This document shows positions 42,741-48,999 of a stretch of DNA of 64,000 nucleotides, one piece after another. The notes under the pieces were generated by a model. It worked only from the letters and a program-made list of their open reading frames with translations. It did not search any database and was not told where the DNA came from. The position numbers and the translations under genes were made by a program. Source of the stretch: Bowmanella denitrificans (GTDB lineage: Bacteria > Pseudomonadota > Gammaproteobacteria > Enterobacterales > Alteromonadaceae); assembly GCF_002887595.1 (NCBI RefSeq), contig NZ_PEBU01000018.1, forward strand, positions 1 to 64,000. The letters run 5' to 3'. How positions within the stretch are numbered: the stretch's first letter is position 1; the number at the start of each line of letters is the position of its first letter.

Positions 42741-43664
42741 TTACAGGAAGTCCGGCGAAACAACCTTAAATTGACCTTTAAGCTCGTTGCTGACCGATAC
42801 GCCGCCCTCGTCAATCATTTCGCGGGTGTTAATTTGCTTAGCCAGCTTTTCCAGTGAACTGGGCACCACCAGCGTCAGGGTGTTTTTACCCAGCCCAAGT
42901 GGGCGGCCGCCATCGGCCTTAAAGCTGCGCATCAGATTGATGGCTTCCCACAGGGTGTCGCGCGTTAATGCTTTCTTAACGCCGATGGCCATTTGCCAGA
43001 AGCCATAGCCGACGTTACAGCGACAGTCGACGCCATAACGGAAGATCTTGTTGGTGAATACGGCTTCGTCGTTGGGGTTGTCCATGGCCACAAACTGCAT
43101 GCCTTTGCGATCTTGGAATATAAGGGGTTTAAGGCTGCGGCTGGTGTCGAGCAGATACCACGCTTCACCCACGTACCCGGCATCTATAATGGCGTTGGCA
43201 TAGCTGGTGTCTGCGCCGGTGCCATCCACTTCGGCGTTTACCGGATGGTCGGTGTCAAAGAAGTACTGGCCGTCGTAACAGACAGTTGTAAAACCAGCCG
43301 CCAACATAGGAAATACCAGCTCGTCGGGGAAGACTGACGCGGCATAACCCATTTCATTGAACATAGGGGCATAGACACCGAGGTTATCGTCGTCAATGTC
43401 GTTGCGGTCTACTTCCACCGAACTTTCAAAATCTTTGTTGGTGATGCTGTAGGCGTGTTCCTTCATTGACTTCATTACACGGGGACCAATCCACTCGCGA
43501 AAGCCTGGCCATTGCCCTAACCAGCCGTAAGTATTCGATTTGCTGGAACTAGGCACCACGGTTGCCACTTCTTGGAACATGGGCTGGCCTTTGACCTTGC
43601 CGTCTTCAAAGTTCTTTTTAAAGCCGGTACGCAAGCCGTTTAACGTTGCGGACGTAATAATCAT
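42741..43664 (-). CDS. Major capsid protein, Mu gpT-like
   Basis: Protein of 307 residues (Mu gpT 305). Hallmarks: FKKNFEDGKVKGQPMFQEVA, WLGQWPGFREWIGPR, DFESSVEVDRNDIDDDNLG, and FFDTDHPVNAE with RVYLVV-type text replaced by NTLTLVVPSSLE. It builds the icosahedral head on the scaffold encoded just upstream. CAGGAGAACC precedes the start. A hairpin follows the gene. Confidence 0.93.
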   Translation of the reverse strand: MIITSATLNGLRTGFKKNFEDGKVKGQPMFQEVATVVPSSSKSNTYGWLGQWPGFREWIGPRVMKSMKEHAYSITNKDFESSVEVDRNDIDDDNLGVYAPMFNEMGYAASVFPDELVFPMLAAGFTTVCYDGQYFFDTDHPVNAEVDGTGADTSYANAIIDAGYVGEAWYLLDTSRSLKPLIFQDRKGMQFVAMDNPNDEAVFTNKIFRYGVDCRCNVGYGFWQMAIGVKKALTRDTLWEAINLMRSFKADGGRPLGLGKNTLTLVVPSSLEKLAKQINTREMIDEGGVSVSNELKGQFKVVSPDFL

Positions 43665-43702
43665 TGCGGGTTCTCCTGGTAGCTACCTGGTTGTAGGGTT
43701 AA

Positions 43703-44299
43703 TTAGGCCTGGTCGGTTGTTAGCTCTTTGGCGTAGTCGGCATGGGAAATACCCAACTGATCAGCAATGGCCTTTTGGTCAGCCGTAAGGGCCGCCGTGC
43801 CGGTTTTGTCGTCGGCGTCGGGTTTGGCCTGGGTGGTTTGTTGCTGGCCACCCAGAGCGGCGATGGCGGGGCGACTGTCCAGGGTGGCTTTAAGGGCAGC
43901 TACCCCTTGCTTTTGGCCCAGCTCTTTTAAGTAGGTCAGCTCGGCCTGGGCGATAAAGCGACCTTCCTGCTGGGCCTTATCAATGACCTGGTCAACGGTC
44001 AGGCCGTCGTTGCTGGCTTTTAGGGCGGCCATTTCAGTGATAACGGCGTTGTAGGTTTCCACCGGCACAAACTGGCTCATATCCAGTTGCCCGGCTTTGG
44101 CATTGGCCAGGTCGGCTTTGAGGGCTGCAATCTGGGTGGTTTGCTCGTTGTTGGAGTCGACCTTGGTTTTAAGCTCGGCCAGCTTCTGTTCAACTTCTTT
44201 AGATTCCAGAGTGGCTTTAAGGGCGGCGGCATCAATGTCTTTACTGGTGTCAACGTCTACACCAATAAAGCTCAGCAATAGGGCTAGGGCCTGGTTCAT
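43703..44299 (-). CDS. Internal scaffold protein (Mu gpZ-like), in-frame start
   Basis: About 198 residues, identical to the C-terminal half of the protease-scaffold. The internal ATG (MNQALALLLSFIGVDVDTS) is preceded by CCCAGGAGAAACCC, a strong ribosome site inside the longer coding sequence. Phage Mu makes gpZ from gene I in the same way. Production of free scaffold in excess of the protease fusion is expected. Confidence 0.8.
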   Translation of the reverse strand: MNQALALLLSFIGVDVDTSKDIDAAALKATLESKEVEQKLAELKTKVDSNNEQTTQIAALKADLANAKAGQLDMSQFVPVETYNAVITEMAALKASNDGLTVDQVIDKAQQEGRFIAQAELTYLKELGQKQGVAALKATLDSRPAIAALGGQQQTTQAKPDADDKTGTAALTADQKAIADQLGISHADYAKELTTDQA

Positions 44300-44911
44300 G
44301 GGTTTCTCCTGGGGGGTTGCGAAACGGTTATTCAGGGCGGCGGCCTGCATGCCCAGTACGGCTGGGTCATTGGTGATAGCGACACTGTGCAGGTCAACCA
44401 CGTCGCCGCTGCTGGTGTCGTAAATCACCACAGGGCTAAAAAAGCGGTACTCTTCGTCGGCGACATTTTGCTTGGCTCTGGGGGTGTACTTGAGCTGGGC
44501 AAACAGCCCCTGGCCGGGCCGCCATTCAAACTGTTTGCCCCAACCGCTGGCGGGGGCGTCTTGGCCGTTAACCTTGGTGAGCAGGGTTTGGTGTTCGTAG
44601 TCAAACAGCAGTTCCTGGCCCTGTGCTGCGCGGCTGTTAAGGAGCGCTGCCAGGCGGGGGCCTAACTCGTCGTTGATATTCCACTTGCGGCTGGGTACAT
44701 CTAACGGGCGGCCATCTTTAGCGGCGAATGGCTGGCCAGGCAGGATTTGCTGCCAGGACTGGTTAGGGACAATGGCAAACGAACAAGCCGCGATACCCAG
44801 CGGCTGTTCCTGGTTGGACAGGGCAGCTACAGACAAGGCCGCTGCAGGCGTTGCGGTTACATAACCGACTCCTGGGTAAGCGAAGTTGTATAGGCGTTGA
44901 TGTTTTTTCAT
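43703..44911 (-). CDS. Head maturation protease with scaffold (Mu gpI-like)
   Basis: Protein of 402 residues. The first 200 form a Mu gpI-type protease (NDELGPRLAALLNSRAAQGQ, LFDYEHQTLL, YRFFSPVVIYDTSSGDV, LHSVAITNDPAVLGM). The second half is a helical scaffold with a coiled coil (LESKEVEQKLAELKTKVDSN) and a Gln-rich tail. It directs prohead assembly and then cleaves scaffold and capsid. The scaffold half is also made on its own from an internal start at 44,299. The ATG at 44,911 abuts a hairpin and has no clear ribosome site, so control at this start is possible. Confidence 0.9.
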   Translation of the reverse strand: MKKHQRLYNFAYPGVGYVTATPAAALSVAALSNQEQPLGIAACSFAIVPNQSWQQILPGQPFAAKDGRPLDVPSRKWNINDELGPRLAALLNSRAAQGQELLFDYEHQTLLTKVNGQDAPASGWGKQFEWRPGQGLFAQLKYTPRAKQNVADEEYRFFSPVVIYDTSSGDVVDLHSVAITNDPAVLGMQAAALNNRFATPQEKPMNQALALLLSFIGVDVDTSKDIDAAALKATLESKEVEQKLAELKTKVDSNNEQTTQIAALKADLANAKAGQLDMSQFVPVETYNAVITEMAALKASNDGLTVDQVIDKAQQEGRFIAQAELTYLKELGQKQGVAALKATLDSRPAIAALGGQQQTTQAKPDADDKTGTAALTADQKAIADQLGISHADYAKELTTDQA

Positions 44912-44933
44912 AGCCCGGCCAGTTTGCCGGGCT
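44912..44933 (-). other. Hairpin directly before the protease start codon
   Basis: AGCCCGGC-6-GCCGGGCT, a perfect 8-bp stem, occupies the place of the ribosome site of the protease gene and follows the stop codon of the moron gene by 33 bases. It may act as a transcription attenuator between the moron and head genes or as a translational switch for the protease. Confidence 0.5.
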
Positions 44934-44966
44934 TTGGGGGTTAGGTTGGTTTAGTGTGGGTTTGGG

Positions 44967-45752
44967 CTATTGGGACTCTGTTACCAATACTTCCTTCCCT
45001 AATTCTATCCAGCAATGCTTCAGGGAAGCATCGTTAACCATGTAAACATTGAGTTCGCTATATATGTGATTTACAAGACCATTTAATTTTGCAATTTCGT
45101 CAAAATAAAGTATTCCGGGTATCTGGTATTTCTCCCGACATATTCTGGCTAGATCAAGGTAATGCTGAGCGATGCTGACTATTTCACCAATGCTTTGCTC
45201 AAGTAGTGCGACGTATGAATCATTACTCATAAACCAGACAAGCTCCGAATCATCATGCTGATTTGCAAGACGATCAATTGTTACCTCTTCAGCTTCTGGA
45301 AATACAGGTATGGCATTTTCATAGTAGAGAGTTTCTACTCTATCAACCAATTGACTCATTTTGCTTTTTGCGGCAGGCCAGTAGTCGTTGGCCTGTTGCA
45401 ATAGTAGTGCTCGTTCGTGAGTCAGAGCTGTTGCGTTATGTATGTTTTTGGTTTCGTTCAATGTATCTCTGGTTGCAGCTAGTTCACTTGACTGCAACCG
45501 TAACTGCCCAATCAACAAGCAGATTGTTATAAAAGACAGGAGCGGATTAAGCACACCACCAATAAAATCCCCCAAAGTGCCAAGGTCTCCCTTTAAGTAC
45601 CTGTAACAAGGGGTTTGGTCCGGCCCACATTCTGCAGATGATCCTAAATGGATCGCCAGCAGCATGCTGACAAAAAGCAGCAAACTAATTAACACCGCCA
45701 GGCCAATCAGCGGCCATTTGGGGAACCTGGTTTTGTTCTTGTTGTTTTCCAT
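44967..45752 (-). CDS. Two-helix membrane protein resembling putative abortive-infection (putAbiC) proteins
   Basis: About 261 residues. Helix 1 (about 14-35) is followed by a short loop with two cysteines, then GTLGDFIGGVLNPLLSFITI forms the second membrane segment, then RLQSSELAATRDTLNET begins a coiled coil. The remaining 150 residues are a soluble helical domain. The GDF.GG.LNP.LSF block and layout recall proteins annotated as putative phage abortive-infection proteins. The region is AT-richer than its neighbours. It splits the Mu gene pair G and I, so it is a moron. The ATG at 45,752 fits AAGGA better than the ATG at 45,758. Function inferred only. Confidence 0.65.
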   Translation of the reverse strand: MENNKNKTRFPKWPLIGLAVLISLLLFVSMLLAIHLGSSAECGPDQTPCYRYLKGDLGTLGDFIGGVLNPLLSFITICLLIGQLRLQSSELAATRDTLNETKNIHNATALTHERALLLQQANDYWPAAKSKMSQLVDRVETLYYENAIPVFPEAEEVTIDRLANQHDDSELVWFMSNDSYVALLEQSIGEIVSIAQHYLDLARICREKYQIPGILYFDEIAKLNGLVNHIYSELNVYMVNDASLKHCWIELGKEVLVTESQ

Positions 45753-45888
45753 CTGCATTCCTTGTTAATTGCTGTTTAAATCTTTCCAGAATCGTTTAAA
45801 TGGATCAATCTAAAGCAACGGTAGCTGTGCAAAGGGTTAATGCGCTTAGAATGGCGCTGAGGCGGTTGCACGGTTTTTGGGGGAGGGC

Positions 45889-46215
45889 ATGCAGAACTGG
45901 GTAGATGTGCAGCGGCGCAAACTGCGTATTTACAAAGACGGGGCGTTATGTGGCACGGTGGTTTACCAGCGGGGCCGTAATCGGCCAGAGCAGCCGTGGC
46001 TGAGTTGGAGAATAGTAGAGGTGGAGCCACGTACCTTTTCTGTGCCCTGGCCAACCTGGCATTCACCGTTGTCGGTGCAACAGCAAGTATTGCAGGATGG
46101 CGGTTATACCTGGGAGTGGGGCGAAACGCTGATTTCAGGGGGCGAAGATGCCGGATGGCAATGGCTGACAATAGATGAAGCCAAACAATTACGTACACAG
46201 GCAAAGGGGGAATAA
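45889..46215 (+). CDS. Hypothetical moron protein
   Basis: About 108 residues, not recognised, rich in Trp (WVDVQRRKLRIYKDGALCG; PWLSWRIVEVEP; YTWEWGETLISGG; WQWLTIDEAKQ). No signal or membrane helix. It lies on the plus strand against the late operon and is followed 2 bases later by the lipoprotein gene, with which it forms an operon. GGGAGGG precedes the ATG closely. Divergent from the putAbiC-like gene; the 136-bp space between them contains GTTTAAAT twice, 20 bp apart. Confidence 0.65.
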   Translation: MQNWVDVQRRKLRIYKDGALCGTVVYQRGRNRPEQPWLSWRIVEVEPRTFSVPWPTWHSPLSVQQQVLQDGGYTWEWGETLISGGEDAGWQWLTIDEAKQLRTQAKGE

Positions 46216-46217
46216 CG

Positions 46218-46496
46218 ATGAACAAGGGAACGATGCTGGTGCTGGCTTTGCTGTTAACTGGTTGTGGCAATGATCAGGAAATAGCCGCATGCCACGACAA
46301 AGTACAAGGCATGGCCAAGTACACTGCAGAGATTGTGAGTACAGATACGACTCGCAAAGGGTTGGACCTGGATATGGTAACGGGGCGGGCCAAGCTGCAA
46401 ACCGGGCGGGGAGCCTGGCGCAATTATCGTTATAGCTGCAGTTACCAGGGCAGTACTTTGACGGCCTTTGATATGCAAGAGGGCTGGGCACCTTAG
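46218..46496 (+). CDS. Predicted phage lipoprotein
   Basis: Protein of 92 residues. MNKGTMLVLALLLTGCG is a lipoprotein signal with lipobox LTGC. The mature part has two further cysteines (AACHDK and RYSCSY) that could form a disulfide, and a KxxTAEIVS region. Phage-encoded lipoproteins of this size are often superinfection exclusion factors that block receptors in the envelope, which is a hypothesis here. Its stop codon TAG overlaps the stop codon of the convergent gpG gene by two bases. Confidence 0.72.
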   Translation: MNKGTMLVLALLLTGCGNDQEIAACHDKVQGMAKYTAEIVSTDTTRKGLDLDMVTGRAKLQTGRGAWRNYRYSCSYQGSTLTAFDMQEGWAP

Positions 46497-46951
46497 TTGG
46501 TGTGCATGGCCTGTTGCAGGTGGTCCTGCAGTATGGCCAGGATCTCGTCGCTGTCTTCCCAGGGGCCGGTGGCTAAGCCCAGGAACGGGCGCGCTACGAT
46601 ACCGTCGCCTTCGCGGCCAAACTGGTGGGTTGCGCCGTATTCCAGGTTGGTGCCAAAGAGTAAGGTGTTGGCGTCGGCCTGGTAGTGCAGGGTGTCTTTT
46701 AAGATATTGGACTGTTTTAGAATTCTATCGTCGCCGCCTTTACGTTTAACGGTTTTGGGCTGCAATGGCTCCCAGGGAGTACCGTCGGGTTCTACCTCTA
46801 ATTCAAAACGCTGCTGATGCGATTCCAACAGGTATTCGCCTATTTCCTGCATAGCGGGCTTTAAATTGGTGCTGGCCGTGGCCAGTTGCTGCAGTATGCG
46901 GTTTACCTGGTCAAAACCTTGCAGGTCTACGTTGATAAAACTACCGGCCAT
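46493..46951 (-). CDS. Virion morphogenesis protein, Mu gpG-like
   Basis: Protein of 152 residues. Typical blocks are QVNRILQQLATASTNLKPAM, LESHQQRFELEVEPDGTPW and PLQPKTVKRKGG, then YGATHQFGREGDG and ARPFLGL near the end, which define the phage virion morphogenesis family (Mu gpG, tail completion/head-tail joining). In Mu the next gene is I; here a three-gene insertion separates them. Confidence 0.88.
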   Translation of the reverse strand: MAGSFINVDLQGFDQVNRILQQLATASTNLKPAMQEIGEYLLESHQQRFELEVEPDGTPWEPLQPKTVKRKGGDDRILKQSNILKDTLHYQADANTLLFGTNLEYGATHQFGREGDGIVARPFLGLATGPWEDSDEILAILQDHLQQAMHTN

Positions 46952-47163
46952 TACTGCTGGGCCTCTATTTGCTGGCGGGCCAGGGTGGAATACAGATCAG
47001 CGAAATAGGCTTTGTCGCTGGCGGGGGCCTGGGCGCGTAATTCGGCCAGGCGCTGTTCTTTTTCGGGCAGGGGTAAGTTACTGCGCAGCAATTCCTGGGC
47101 CTCTTGCAATTGTCGGCTGTACTGGGTGTTGGCGCTGGCTGCCCGTTTTAGTATGTCAGTCAT
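46951..47163 (-). CDS. Small helical phage protein
   Basis: Protein of 70 residues, fully helical and Gln/Ala/Leu-rich: KRAASANTQYSRQLQEAQEL and PLPEKEQRLAELRAQAP. It overlaps the MuF-type gene by 8 bases and the gpG start by one. Not recognised; probably an assembly factor by position. Confidence 0.6.
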   Translation of the reverse strand: MTDILKRAASANTQYSRQLQEAQELLRSNLPLPEKEQRLAELRAQAPASDKAYFADLYSTLARQQIEAQQ

Positions 47164-48580
47164 TTAATGCCTTCATGATGTTGTCAAAGTATTCGGCTAT
47201 GTCGGGGTGATGCTCTACCAGCTTGGGCCGGTTTAAGGCCCAGGCTACAAAATGCTCGGCGTGCCATTCCCATACATCTTGCCCGGCATAGCGGGTTAAA
47301 GTGGTGGGCAGGCCTCTGGCATTATAGCCCTTATCTATGACCCTGAAATGCACTTGGTGGCCAAGTTCGTGCAACCAGGTTAACACGCTGCTACCCGCTT
47401 CGCCGCTGTCACCAAAGTTGCGCACTATGCTGCTAAAGGTCCACATGGGCGCGCCGTTGGCATGGGCCACTATGCCAGCCTCTACGGCGTTTATTAGCTC
47501 GTCTACATTGGTGACATTGGACAAGCGCAAATTTGATTTGGCTTTAATAACCAAGTGGTGCCATGCGTGGGCGGTATAGCCGCCCGCTTTGCGCGCCACA
47601 CTCGGCGATACTGGCCAACTGCGCAGGGCTTTGTAGCCGTCAACCTGCAGATAATCGGCAATAGGGGCTACCAGGTCTTTTATGCGTTTACTGCTGGTAC
47701 TGATTTCGGTTGGCTTGAGGATCAGAGTTTTGATTTGGTAGCGCTTCACAAACGCGCTGACCTGTTCCAGCTCTGGGCGCTTGGTCGCAATCTCTGCCAG
47801 TATGCGGTTTAAGCCATGTATGTCCATACCTTTTACTGTGCTGAAGGCACTGGGCACCAGGCGGCGAGGTAAACGGTCTGGCAGGGCTGGCTTGGCCGCT
47901 TCTAACTGCTGTATATGCTGGGCTGGTTTGGTGCGCCCTGGGGCGTAGTCAAAGCCCGGATCAATCCCCACCGGCACATGGTGCACTTCGCCGGTGGCTT
48001 TGTCTGTCCAGGGGACGGTGTCGATTACCGGTTCTTCGCTAACCTGCCAGCCACGGCGGCGCATTTGCGCTTCGGTTACGCCATACACTTTGCATTTGCA
48101 GCCCCAGCCGTTTTGCGGGAACCAAACCTGCCAGAATGGGCTGTCTTTGGGCAGGATCAGGCCATGGTGCTTTAAGTGGTGGGGACGGGGGAAACGGCTG
48201 TCGCCGTGGGCATAGCGCCAATAAGGAAAGGCCTGTAGCTGTTCCCAGCGCCCGGCGTTGTAACTTTGACGCATGTTAGTGCCGTAGATGATATTGGCAC
48301 GCCACGCGGCACTGCCGGTGTGGTCCCAGCCGTGCTTTTTAACCAGGTGTTTAAACTCGCTTTTAAACCAGGTTAGGCTTTTGCCTTCGGCTATGGCGGC
48401 GTCGACCATTTGGCGCAGGTCGGCTATTAAATCGCGTTTGGTGGCACCGGCCACCATAAAGGCGCTGTTGTGCTGGTCGCGCCATATATCTGCCCAGCGC
48501 TCTGCGGGAACGTTTAGTTTGCTGCGGAAAAACTCAATAGCCTGGGTAAACGGCAAACTGCCGTATTGCGCTTCAGGCAT
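47156..48580 (-). CDS. MuF-type minor head protein fused to an HExxH metallopeptidase domain
   Basis: Protein of 474 residues. The N-terminal 230 residues match Mu gp30/F (WADIWRDQHNSAFMVAGATK, YGTNMRQSYNAGRWEQ, HHGLILPKDSPFW, NGWGCKCKVYGVTE). The C-terminal 200 residues are separate and contain WLHELGHQVHF (HELGH about 404-408) and a downstream EWHAEHFVAWAL that offers the third zinc ligand, a gluzincin-like site. MuF proteins fused to toxin or effector domains are known and may be injected with DNA. Here the extension could be an injected protease or a self-processing domain. Confidence 0.82.
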   Translation of the reverse strand: MPEAQYGSLPFTQAIEFFRSKLNVPAERWADIWRDQHNSAFMVAGATKRDLIADLRQMVDAAIAEGKSLTWFKSEFKHLVKKHGWDHTGSAAWRANIIYGTNMRQSYNAGRWEQLQAFPYWRYAHGDSRFPRPHHLKHHGLILPKDSPFWQVWFPQNGWGCKCKVYGVTEAQMRRRGWQVSEEPVIDTVPWTDKATGEVHHVPVGIDPGFDYAPGRTKPAQHIQQLEAAKPALPDRLPRRLVPSAFSTVKGMDIHGLNRILAEIATKRPELEQVSAFVKRYQIKTLILKPTEISTSSKRIKDLVAPIADYLQVDGYKALRSWPVSPSVARKAGGYTAHAWHHLVIKAKSNLRLSNVTNVDELINAVEAGIVAHANGAPMWTFSSIVRNFGDSGEAGSSVLTWLHELGHQVHFRVIDKGYNARGLPTTLTRYAGQDVWEWHAEHFVAWALNRPKLVEHHPDIAEYFDNIMKALND

Positions 48581-48707
48581 GGTGCCACCCGTCTAACCAG
48601 TCCTGGTGGTAGGGGCTGGTTATGGGCCAGGGGTTGGCGCTGTGGGGCTGGCCTTCAGCGGCGGCCTGTTGGCCTGCTAAAAAGGCGTCGATATTGGCCC
48701 AGGTCAT
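48573..48707 (-). CDS. Rmf/CrpP-like small protein (44 residues)
   Basis: A 44-residue frame: AFLAGQQAAAEGQ, then SANPWPITSPYHQDWLDGW. The pattern G.QA..EG...NP......WL.GW..A is the fold signature of ribosome modulation factor and the phage/plasmid CrpP family. It overlaps the upstream membrane-protein gene by 4 bases (ATGA) and the MuF gene by 8. It could modulate ribosomes late in infection. Assignment is by motif only. Confidence 0.6.
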   Translation of the reverse strand: MTWANIDAFLAGQQAAAEGQPHSANPWPITSPYHQDWLDGWHHA

Positions 48708-48841
48708 ACTGCGCCACCAAACAGGTAACCAAACAACAGATCAATCAGCCAGGCCAGCAACATCAGCCCCAGAAACAAGGCTATGCCAAGGTATTGGCGG
48801 GTGTGGGTTAGCAACTGCTGAAAGTCTTTGTCGTTGATCAC
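48704..48841 (-). CDS. Small single-span membrane protein (45 residues)
   Basis: A 45-residue frame with GTG start overlapping the zinc-finger gene's stop (GTGA). A short polar head (INDKDFQQLLTHTRQY) is followed by a hydrophobic segment of about 23 residues (GIALFLGLMLLAWLIDLLFG). Function unknown; lysis accessory or membrane anchor are options. The 4-base overlaps on both sides support that it is translated. Confidence 0.55.
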   Translation of the reverse strand: MINDKDFQQLLTHTRQYLGIALFLGLMLLAWLIDLLFGYLFGGAV

Positions 48842-48999
48842 TGGTTGGCCTCAGTAAGGTTGTAGAACGATTTACAGCCACAACGCGGGCAAACCAGATC
48901 AAACACGGCAATCTTGTATTTGGGGTTTCGCTTCTTAACCCTTTCAGACTCCAAGTGTTTGTTCTTGCATCTGCAGCACTTAACTTTGATATCAGCCAT
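48838..48999 (-). CDS. Com-like zinc-finger protein (53 residues)
   Basis: A 53-residue basic protein with two CxxC knuckles: KCCRCKNKH and VCPRCGCKSFY. Size and metal-ligand arrangement match the Mu Com class, small zinc-finger RNA-binding regulators found in Mu-like phages. Mu Com activates mom translation, but no mom gene is visible in this window. The start overlaps the stop of the portal gene by one base (TAATG). Confidence 0.65.
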   Translation of the reverse strand: MADIKVKCCRCKNKHLESERVKKRNPKYKIAVFDLVCPRCGCKSFYNLTEANQ

